Of a stretch of DNA of 64,000 nucleotides, positions 57,886 through 64,000 are shown in pieces (within the stretch, counting starts at the first letter, position 1; every line of letters starts with the position of its first letter). The stretch lies in contig JAUSNP010000001.1 of the NCBI GenBank assembly GCA_030645735.1, positions 8,850 through 72,849 of the forward strand. Direction: 5' to 3'. This DNA comes from Candidatus Moraniibacteriota bacterium (lineage in GTDB: Bacteria > Patescibacteria > Paceibacteria > Moranbacterales > UBA2206). The notes under the pieces were generated by a model. It searched no databases and had not been told where the DNA came from. It saw only the letters and a program-made list of their open reading frames with translations. A program made the position numbers and the translations under genes.

Positions 57886-59565
57886 CTAGATATTTTTAAC
57901 TAAATAAGTATCCCGCAATTTATAACCAGACTTGCGATAGTATCCGCGCACACCAACACCAGAGATGACGGCGATTTTTTTGAGGCCAAATTCTTTTTTA
58001 GCGATACGCTCAGCTTCTAGCAAAAGTTTCTTGCCGAGGCCGATGTGTTGGGGTGAAGTCTTGTTTTGTTTGTCAATCTTGGTTAGTTTGCCATAGGTGT
58101 GAACTTCACGAATGATGGCGGAGTTTTTGAGAGCAGGGAACAGTGCGTGCAACTTGGACACTGGGTGTCCAATAGGATCTGAAGTGTCTTCAATTATTCT
58201 AAGACGCAAAAGCGCAAAAAGTTTTCGCTTATCAGGCCCGCCTCGCTTCGACGAGCAATCGTCTTTGCGAGTCGAGGCGGGCGAAACATATTGTAAAAAG
58301 ATTTCTTTGCCATTTGAGGCAGGATAATCAATGCGATCCAAAATAATATTTTCGCCAATGATATAATCAGACTTTACTTCACGACAACGAATGCATGGGC
58401 AAACTGATTCTTTTTCAATGATTTGGCGCAGATTGGAAATGGTCGGACCAGCGATGATGGAGGAAGTCGGCACATCGCGCACGAGGCGAGCAATGCGGAC
58501 ATAAGGCGGAATGATTTCCTTTTTGATTTTCAAAACAAACTTGGCAAATTCAGCATTGCCCAATGGTTTGTATTTTCCACTTTTCCACATTGAATGCAAC
58601 TTGGTATTTTTGGTCACCACCGTTGGATAGATTTTTAACATATCCGGTTGAAAATTAGAATCGGAAAAAAGTTTGTGAAACATTTGATAATCTCTTTTCA
58701 AATCTGAACCTGGCAAGCCTGGCATGATGTGGTAGTTGATTTTGAAACCAGCATCTTTCAAAAGTTTGGTGGCTTCGATGGTTTTGGCTATATCATGTCC
58801 GCGACGATTGAGTTTTAAAACATCATCAAAAACACTTTGCACGCCCAGCTCTACTCGGGTGCAGCCTAGAGTTCTAAAATTCAAAATTTCTTGCTCATCA
58901 ATATAATCCGGCCGAGTTTCCAGAGTCAGTCCGATAATGCGACACTTAGCTTTTTCATTGAATTTTTGTTCCAAGGCCAATTTTTCCAAGGGGGACTTTA
59001 CGGACTTTGAGACTTTACGGACTTTTGACTTTCTCCCATATTCATTGCACGCCCGAAAGCATTCTTTAATAAACCTCGTTTGATAGGCTTTCGGCAAATA
59101 CGAAAATGTTCCACCCATCACAATCAGCTCGATTTTGTCGATTTGGTGGCCATTGAGCTCAAGAGCGCGCAGACGGTTCTGGACCTGCTTGTAGGGGTTA
59201 AATTTGGCGCTAATAGCTCGCATAACCGCTGGTTCGTTAGAAAGGTAGCTTTTGGGCATATCCTTCTCAGAGGGGCAATATATACATTTGCCTGGGCAAG
59301 GATAGCTCTTGGTCAAGACAGCCACCACCGCCACGCCAGACTCAGTGCGCACCCTTTTGCTAAGGAGGATTTTTTCAAAAAATAGGCTTCTTCGGAGTCC
59401 TTTTCTGGTAATCATTTTTTCATAATGTTCACGCAAATCAGCATTAGTCGGGGGTTGGACACCCAGCTGTTTACAGATGTCTTTTTTGAGACGCGAAAAA
59501 TCTCGCGGATCCGTAACACCTGCTTCCATTGCTAATTTTATGAAATTGTCGTAAGCTTTTAACAT
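57886..59565 (-). CDS. elp3: Elp3-type radical SAM/acetyltransferase (tRNA U34 carboxymethyl synthase)
   Basis: The 559-residue protein has the Elp3 N-terminal tRNA-binding region, the radical SAM cluster C90/C94/C97 (PCPGKCIYCPSEKDMP), LGVQSVFDDVLKLNRRGHD, KINYHIMPGLPGSD, and a C-terminal GNAT domain (HIGLGKKLLLEAERIAKKEFG...GYYRKSGY). Elp3 makes cm5U at wobble U34 from acetyl-CoA. In archaea and bacteria it acts without the other Elongator subunits. Two insertions are in frame: AAAGTC repeats (58993-59032) and a GCCCGCCTCG palindrome (58236-58282). It diverges from a Trm9-like gene with a 1-bp gap. Confidence 0.93.
   Translation of the reverse strand: MLKAYDNFIKLAMEAGVTDPRDFSRLKKDICKQLGVQPPTNADLREHYEKMITRKGLRRSLFFEKILLSKRVRTESGVAVVAVLTKSYPCPGKCIYCPSEKDMPKSYLSNEPAVMRAISAKFNPYKQVQNRLRALELNGHQIDKIELIVMGGTFSYLPKAYQTRFIKECFRACNEYGRKSKVRKVSKSVKSPLEKLALEQKFNEKAKCRIIGLTLETRPDYIDEQEILNFRTLGCTRVELGVQSVFDDVLKLNRRGHDIAKTIEATKLLKDAGFKINYHIMPGLPGSDLKRDYQMFHKLFSDSNFQPDMLKIYPTVVTKNTKLHSMWKSGKYKPLGNAEFAKFVLKIKKEIIPPYVRIARLVRDVPTSSIIAGPTISNLRQIIEKESVCPCIRCREVKSDYIIGENIILDRIDYPASNGKEIFLQYVSPASTRKDDCSSKRGGPDKRKLFALLRLRIIEDTSDPIGHPVSKLHALFPALKNSAIIREVHTYGKLTKIDKQNKTSPQHIGLGKKLLLEAERIAKKEFGLKKIAVISGVGVRGYYRKSGYKLRDTYLVKNI
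58236..58282. repeat. In-frame palindromic element inside elp3
   Basis: Perfect 10-bp arms GCCCGCCTCG (58236-58245) and CGAGGCGGGC (58273-58282) enclose a smaller inverted pair (GACGAGCAATCGTC). It is GC-rich unlike its surroundings and encodes an extra loop SPASTRKDDCSSKRGGPD-like before the GNAT domain. Confidence 0.85.
58993..59032. repeat. GACTTTACG/GACTTTGA tandem repeat inside elp3
   Basis: Five GACTTT-centred units of 7-9 nt encode KSKVRKVSKSVKSP on the minus strand. The same unit (reverse complement AAAGTCCGT) lies at 5127-5162. Confidence 0.85.
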
Positions 59566-59566
59566 T

Positions 59567-60265
59567 ATGAAAAATGAAAATATTGATAAAATTTTAAATC
59601 AAACTGAAGCTGGCTATGATCAGATGGCGGAGAAGTTTTCGGGCACACGGAATTTCTTTTGGCCGGAATTGAGTTTCATCAAAGATGTCGTTTCTGAGGA
59701 ATCAAAGATCTTGGATTTTGGTTGTGGCAATGGTCGGCTTTTGGAAATTTTGCAGGAGAAAAATCCGCAATATTTTGGCGTGGACATTTCGCAAAAATTG
59801 ATTGATTTGGCTAAACAGAAATATCCACAATTTGCGCAGAATTTCTCGAAAATATCTGGTCAACCCAGTCTAGCATTTCCGGATGAATTTTTCAATAACA
59901 TCGTTTCGGTGGCAGTTTTTCATCATTTTCCCGACCAGAAATTTCGCTTGGCAATGGCCAAGGAATTGTTTCGTGTCACCAAGCCGGGTGGAAAGATTGT
60001 TGTGACAGTTTGGAATTTGTGGCAGGAAAAATACAAAAAATATGTCTGGAAAAATCGAATTCGCAAAGTGTTTTTCTTGAGTCAACTTGATTGGTCAGAT
60101 TGTGAGATTCCATTCAAAAACAACAAGGGCGAAGTTTTTACAAGATTTCATCATGCCTACACTAAAAAAGATTTAGCCAACTTATTTTCGCAAGCTGGAT
60201 TTGAAATTGAAAAAGTGGAAGTCGTGAATAACAAAAATTTAGTTTTAGTTGGAAAAAGAATATGA
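59567..60265 (+). CDS. Trm9-like SAM-dependent methyltransferase
   Basis: The 232-residue class I methyltransferase has motif I ILDFGCGNGRLLEIL, GVDISQKLI, and the Trm9/ALKBH8-type elements SVAVFHHF, TVWNLWQEKYKKYVWKN and a late FTRFHHAYTKKDLANLF. Eukaryotic Trm9 esterifies cm5U34 to mcm5U34, so the product of Elp3 would be its substrate. The ATG is 1 bp from the divergent elp3 start. Its stop overlaps the PP-loop gene by 4 bp (ATGA), giving translational coupling. Function is inferred from similarity and context. Confidence 0.78.
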   Translation: MKNENIDKILNQTEAGYDQMAEKFSGTRNFFWPELSFIKDVVSEESKILDFGCGNGRLLEILQEKNPQYFGVDISQKLIDLAKQKYPQFAQNFSKISGQPSLAFPDEFFNNIVSVAVFHHFPDQKFRLAMAKELFRVTKPGGKIVVTVWNLWQEKYKKYVWKNRIRKVFFLSQLDWSDCEIPFKNNKGEVFTRFHHAYTKKDLANLFSQAGFEIEKVEVVNNKNLVLVGKRI

Positions 60266-61185
60266 CAAAAAAGAAAGCGCGAGCACTAGTGCTTTTTTCC
60301 GGCGGGTTGGATTCGACTTTGGCGGTGAAAGTGTTGGAAAAACAAAATATTGAAGTGGTGGCGCTGTCTTTTGTTAGTTATTTTTTTGATGATACAAAGG
60401 CCAAAATTTCGGCTGAGAAAAATAATTTGAATTTGCGTTCAGTCAATTTTGCTGACATGCATTGTGAGGTGGTGAAAAATCCTAAGCGGGGATATGGCAA
60501 AGCGATGAACCCGTGTATTGATTGTCATTTACTCATGATTCGTGAAGCTGGGAAAATTATGCGTGAGGAAGGTTTTGATTTTGTGGCTACGGGAGAAATT
60601 TTGGGTCAACGTCCAATGTCACAAAATTTGAATGCTCTGAACTTGATTGCCAAAGAATCTGGTTTGGAGGGGCGATTGTTGCGACCATTGTCGGCCAAGC
60701 TTTTGGAAGAAACAGAGGTGGAAAAACAGGGGTTGGTGGATCGAGAACAGCTCTTGGATATTTCTGGGCGCTCACGTCAGCGACAATTTGAGCTGGTGAA
60801 AGAATTGAATGTTGAATATTATCCATCGCCTGGGGGCGGTTGCATGTTGACTGAAATTGAGTTTGGCAAAAAACTGAAAAAACTTTTGCAAACAATTAAA
60901 AAGCCGACTGCATCAGATTTTGCCTTGTTGCAAGTCGGGCGAATTTTCTGGGCGGGTGACACACGCATTCTCGTTGGGCGCAACAGTGAGGAGAATGAAA
61001 AATTGAAAAAAATCAAAGAGGAAAACGATGTGTTGGTGGAATTGCAAGATTTTATGGGGCCAATCACTCTGGTACGGGGGATTGTGACGGATGAAATTTT
61101 GGCAGAGGCTAAAAAAATAACGGCCAGTTACTCAAAACATACCAAGGAAATGGACTATAAAAAATTGAATTTCAAAATCATATAA
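60262..61185 (+). CDS. PP-loop ATPase, probable tRNA thiolation enzyme
   Basis: The 307-residue protein begins LVLFSGGLDSTLAVKVLEK with the PP-loop SGGxDS (residues 13-18). It continues with an MNPCIDCHLLM motif (C85, C88), FVATGEILGQRPMSQN, GRSRQRQFELV and SPGGGCMLTE, then a C-terminal NFACT-R-like RNA-binding region. It resembles MnmA/ThiI-related tRNA sulfurtransferases that adenylate a uridine and add sulfur. Coupled to the Trm9-like gene and next to elp3, 2-thiolation of U34 is the most economical role; s4U8 is the alternative. Confidence 0.78.
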   Translation: MTKKKARALVLFSGGLDSTLAVKVLEKQNIEVVALSFVSYFFDDTKAKISAEKNNLNLRSVNFADMHCEVVKNPKRGYGKAMNPCIDCHLLMIREAGKIMREEGFDFVATGEILGQRPMSQNLNALNLIAKESGLEGRLLRPLSAKLLEETEVEKQGLVDREQLLDISGRSRQRQFELVKELNVEYYPSPGGGCMLTEIEFGKKLKKLLQTIKKPTASDFALLQVGRIFWAGDTRILVGRNSEENEKLKKIKEENDVLVELQDFMGPITLVRGIVTDEILAEAKKITASYSKHTKEMDYKKLNFKII

Positions 61186-61203
61186 ATAGCCAAAAAAGTT
61201 ATC

Positions 61204-61233
61204 CACAGGCCACTTGAAAAAAGTGGCCTTTTT
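61204..61233 (+). terminator. Rho-independent terminator after the PP-loop gene
   Basis: AGGCCACTT pairs with AAGTGGCCTT around GAAAA, followed by a T run. Confidence 0.9.
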
Positions 61234-61344
61234 GGTTCCAAAAAACCGAAAAAAATGGTATGATTGAGCCATAGGTAGCATATCTTTCGATGAAGGATGT
61301 GCCGTCATTGGGTGGAAATAAAAAATATTAAATTTTATAAAAAT

Positions 61345-62382
61345 ATGCAAAAGATTTTAGAAAAAATTGGAAAGGGGATAAAGGGATTAAAAATGGGAAG
61401 AAAGGGTGAGATTGGAAAGGGAATAAAAAAAGTAAAGGGAAAAATAAAAAAGGATGAAGGGCGATTGATAAATACCTTCCAAGAGCTGAGCTCTTGGAAG
61501 GAAAAAATTGGAAATTTTGTGAAAACCTATTTTGCAAAATTTCAAGGATTGAGTTTGGGGAGGCGGAGAATTGTTTTGGGTGGCGTCGGAATGATGCTGG
61601 TGCTGGGTGTGGTTTTTGCGATGAATGTTTCCAACATCCGGGGTGCCAGCTTTGGCTGGCTGCAGACGGATTGGTCAGGCGGAGCAGACACCAACGCAGT
61701 GGCCAACCATACCTCAAATCAAACTGGTTGGACAAAGTTTTTTTCCAAGGACGCCAATGTGGACACAACTGCAGGTGAAGTGAAAATGTCAGCTACTTCA
61801 GCGTCATTTGTGACAACCACTGATGCGGATTTCAACGCGGGGACAGGAACAATGACCTATGTTTCTGGTAATGCCGTGATGGCTAAAAAACCCAACGGCG
61901 GATCCTGCACCAGCAATGGAATGTGTATTCAAGGTATCTGCCAATCTAATATTTGCATCGGACCATGGATTGTAGGACCGTGTGCCGGTATTGCGGTGTA
62001 TAAACAAGATGTTGCTGGAACGCTAGCCTGGAAAAATGCTAACACAGACTGTGTGGGTCCGCAGTGTGCTACTGGACTGGATGCCAGCTATCCAACCAAG
62101 TATGTCCTAGTAGCTGATAATGCCGTTGATTTTAGTAATTATCCGGCGCGCAATGCTTGTAAAGCACTGGGTGGTCGTTTGCCAACAGTATACGAAGCAA
62201 ATTGTATCTATACCAATCGGACGCAGTACAGTCTTTACACATCTTTCACTGCTGATGTTTATTGGACAGCCACGGAGTATATGTCGGCACGCCCCATTCC
62301 AATAAATTTCAATAATGGCGATGTTAGTACCTACTATGAAAAGATAGCCCCTAAATATGTGCGTTGTGTTCAAGGGTTGTAG
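61345..62382 (+). CDS. Membrane-anchored protein with C-terminal DUF1566/Lcl-like domain
   Basis: The 345-residue protein has a very basic, repeat-encoded N-terminus (GKGIKGLKMGRKGEIGKG), one TM helix (about 78-95, VLGGVGMMLVLGVVFAMNV), an extracellular Thr/Ser/Asn-rich part with a Cys cluster (SCTSNGMCIQGICQSNIC), and a C-terminal C-type-lectin-like DUF1566 domain (ACKALGGRLPTVYEANCIY, VYWTATEYMS, KYVRCVQG). It probably acts in adhesion or ligand binding. ATG 61345 is chosen over 61297, which would add 16 atypical residues. Confidence 0.75.
   Translation: MQKILEKIGKGIKGLKMGRKGEIGKGIKKVKGKIKKDEGRLINTFQELSSWKEKIGNFVKTYFAKFQGLSLGRRRIVLGGVGMMLVLGVVFAMNVSNIRGASFGWLQTDWSGGADTNAVANHTSNQTGWTKFFSKDANVDTTAGEVKMSATSASFVTTTDADFNAGTGTMTYVSGNAVMAKKPNGGSCTSNGMCIQGICQSNICIGPWIVGPCAGIAVYKQDVAGTLAWKNANTDCVGPQCATGLDASYPTKYVLVADNAVDFSNYPARNACKALGGRLPTVYEANCIYTNRTQYSLYTSFTADVYWTATEYMSARPIPINFNNGDVSTYYEKIAPKYVRCVQGL
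61371..61462. repeat. GGGATAA-type repeat encoding the N-terminus of a surface protein
   Basis: A one-armed block of AAAGGGGATAAAGGGATTAA-like units, in frame. Only the G-rich arm is present, as in other intragenic copies of the short repeats. Confidence 0.7.
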
Positions 62383-62467
62383 GTTTGCAAAATTGAGAAT
62401 TTGGATTTTTGGAGATTTGGCAGAATATCATTTTCTGCAATCCTGGCTAGAGTAAAAAAAATAAAAA

Positions 62468-64000
62468 ATGACTAAGCATAAAATCAAGCGAATAAAATAT
62501 TTCCAATTTCTCTGCGCATTTCTGCTGGGCGTGGGATTTTTGATTTTTTCTACTGCGCAGGCGCAGGCCTATGTCAATGCATCTAGTTGGACCAGCCCAG
62601 TGAAATCGTATGTATCCAAAGTGCGATTTGGCACGATTGCCTGGACGGAAATCGTGGCGACTAATTCAACGATTGTGATGGAAGTGCGCGCTGGCAACAC
62701 GGCCACGCCAGATGGAACTTGGACAGCTTGGACAGCAGTGACCAATGGGCAAAGCTTGTCCGCCTTTGACACTTATCAGAGAATTCAGCATCGCATCAGT
62801 TATGCCTATGACGCTGATACATTGAATAATGTACCAGGCGTGTCGGATGTGACCATTAGCACGTTAGCGGGAGATTTAGTTTCTTCGGCATATGACAGCC
62901 TAAACCCCAGCAATAAATTGACTGCCATTTCTTGGAGCGAATCATTGCCGGGGACAACAGATGTGTTGGTGCAAGTGCGAACTTCGCGAGATAATATTAA
63001 CTGGACGGCTTGGTGTGGACCAGATGATGGCGCGACTTATTCTTGCAATTCCTTTTCTTATTTTACTGATCCAGCTGGAACAGAAACAATTGACAATATT
63101 AATCGCGACTCGTTGCATGATCGTTATTTTCAATATAAAATTATTCTTTTGAGCGATGGTACAAATGTGCCGACAGTCACAGATTTGAATGTGGCTTATG
63201 ATCGAGTCGAAGCAACCAGCGTTTGGACGAGTCCAGTGAAAAATTTTGGTGGGCAAAAAGATATTTATGACATTGCTTGGGATCAAACTACTCCAACAGA
63301 TTCTTCGGTCACAGTTGAAGTGCGTGTTGGTAACACGGCCACGCCGGATGGAACTTGGACGGCATGGACGGCAGTGACGAGCGGGCAAAGTTTGCTGGCT
63401 TTGGGTCAAAAACAATATTTACAATATCGCGCTAATTTTTCCGCGTTTGGATTGGACGCGGCTAGTATTTCTGAAGTGAGAATTACTTATGACTACTATC
63501 CGTCCGGGCAAGGCTTGATTTCTTCGCCCTATGACACTTCAAGCGTCGCCAATCTCATCGGAGGGATTAGTTGGACAGAAAATGCCAGTTTTTCAGCGGG
63601 AATGGAAGCTAAGATTTCCTTGCGTACAGCTGATTCACAAGCTAATTTAAGTTCAGCCACTTGGTATGATTTTACTAATGCTACAGTGAGTTGTACAAAA
63701 GTTGCTGGTCTAGTCAGTTGTCCAGTTGACACCATTCCAGCTATCCTTAAAGACGGAATAGATGATCAATGGGTGCAGTATAAGATATTTTTAAATTCTA
63801 CGACTATTGGCACACCAGCACCAACCGTTTCCGATGTCACCCTGACCTATGTCGTCAATGCCACTCCACAAGTCCAGAATGTCACGGCCTCCCAAACGGC
63901 GGATGGTATGGTAACCGTCAACTATCAAGTGCGCGACCCAGACACCACCACCGGTTTCACGGCCAATGAAGTGGCAGTGACCTTGCAATATTGCACCGCT
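62468..64000 (+). CDS. Secreted surface protein with repeated beta-sandwich modules (3' partial)
   Basis: An ORF begins at ATG 62468 and stays open to the end of the window (511 codons). It has a signal peptide (FLCAFLLGVGFLIFSTAQAQA) and then repeated modules with SSWTSPVKSY... / TSVWTSPVKNF and two near-identical units VEVRxGNTATPDGTWTAWTAVTxGQSL (near 62680 and 63320). It is rich in Thr/Ser/Trp and low in Lys. It resembles the large Ig-like surface proteins of Patescibacteria, possibly part of the same surface cluster as the 61345 gene. No enzymatic motif is seen. Confidence 0.85.
   Translation, partial: MTKHKIKRIKYFQFLCAFLLGVGFLIFSTAQAQAYVNASSWTSPVKSYVSKVRFGTIAWTEIVATNSTIVMEVRAGNTATPDGTWTAWTAVTNGQSLSAFDTYQRIQHRISYAYDADTLNNVPGVSDVTISTLAGDLVSSAYDSLNPSNKLTAISWSESLPGTTDVLVQVRTSRDNINWTAWCGPDDGATYSCNSFSYFTDPAGTETIDNINRDSLHDRYFQYKIILLSDGTNVPTVTDLNVAYDRVEATSVWTSPVKNFGGQKDIYDIAWDQTTPTDSSVTVEVRVGNTATPDGTWTAWTAVTSGQSLLALGQKQYLQYRANFSAFGLDAASISEVRITYDYYPSGQGLISSPYDTSSVANLIGGISWTENASFSAGMEAKISLRTADSQANLSSATWYDFTNATVSCTKVAGLVSCPVDTIPAILKDGIDDQWVQYKIFLNSTTIGTPAPTVSDVTLTYVVNATPQVQNVTASQTADGMVTVNYQVRDPDTTTGFTANEVAVTLQYCTA

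Noticed and set aside
61199..61207. TTATCCACA, a perfect DnaA box, as a sign of an origin
   Set aside because: It is a single copy overlapping a terminator stem, with no dnaA, dnaN or box cluster nearby.
1..64000. Recoded UGA (genetic code 25)
   Set aside because: argS and recO end at TGA where the family ends, and no in-frame TGA is needed to complete any gene.

Overview
The window is about 64 kb of densely coded, AT-leaning bacterial DNA that best fits a Patescibacteria (Candidate Phyla Radiation) genome of the Parcubacteria/Moranbacteria kind. This is inferred from gene content: short core genes, an eukaryote-type GlyRS and type-2 IleRS, Elp3, YvcK, many single-pass surface proteins with Ig-like repeats, and almost no Shine-Dalgarno sequences. 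TGA is used as a stop (argS, recO), so code 25 of Absconditabacteria/Gracilibacteria does not apply. No rRNA, tRNA, CRISPR array, IS transposase or prophage block was seen.

Layout. 1-3.8 kb: 3' part of a giant HYR/Ig-like surface protein. 4-12.6 kb: a glucosaminidase-like protein, rhodanese, SemiSWEET plus GH1 beta-glycosidase, a four-helix-bundle protein, YgjP-like metalloprotease, EamA transporter, membrane-anchored clan-A glycosidase, DEDD exonuclease, SpoU methyltransferase and HAD phosphatase. 12.6-14.8 kb (minus): smpB, ssrA (tmRNA), infC, rpmI, rplT. 14.9-33 kb: aminoacyl-tRNA synthetases argS, ileS, glyS and metG with recO, tgt, U32 peptidase, NIF3-like, M16 peptidase, AI-2E transporter and rsmI. 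33-42 kb: TatD and the complete F-type ATP synthase operon. 42-52.5 kb: SulP transporter, leuS with an embedded Nudix domain, a nucleotidyltransferase, yvcK, HAD, NRAMP-like transporter and glmS. 52.7-57.8 kb: accessory genes (KilA-N, VWA, lipoprotein, unknown ORFs) and rlmN. 57.9-61.2 kb: elp3 diverging from a Trm9-like methyltransferase and a PP-loop thiolase. 61.3-64 kb: two surface proteins, the last running off the edge and not closed.

Most notable. (1) Two compact transcription-attenuating T-box leaders, one before HD-gene/ileS (AUC in a terminal loop, UGGU bulge) and one before glyS (GGA in a terminal loop, UGGA bulge). In both the predicted +1 lies within about 15 nt upstream of Stem I, so no longer Stem I can exist. 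(2) An elp3 / Trm9-like / PP-loop cluster that could build an mcm5s2U-type wobble modification. (3) A LeuRS carrying a Nudix fold inside its CP1 editing domain. (4) A pervasive family of 7-nt (7-9 nt) tandem repeats. Between genes these form head-to-head palindromes, especially in the ATP synthase operon and as Stem III of the ileS T-box. As single arms they are inserted in frame into argS, ileS, leuS, atpH, elp3 and the U32 peptidase. (5) Several genes with a -10 box 6-8 nt before ATG, indicating leaderless mRNAs. (6) infC without any canonical start codon, next to an ssrA with an unusually long 24-residue tag.

The core theme is translation: five synthetases, initiation factor 3, two ribosomal proteins, trans-translation and several RNA-modifying enzymes, combined with energy generation and cell-surface or scavenging functions.
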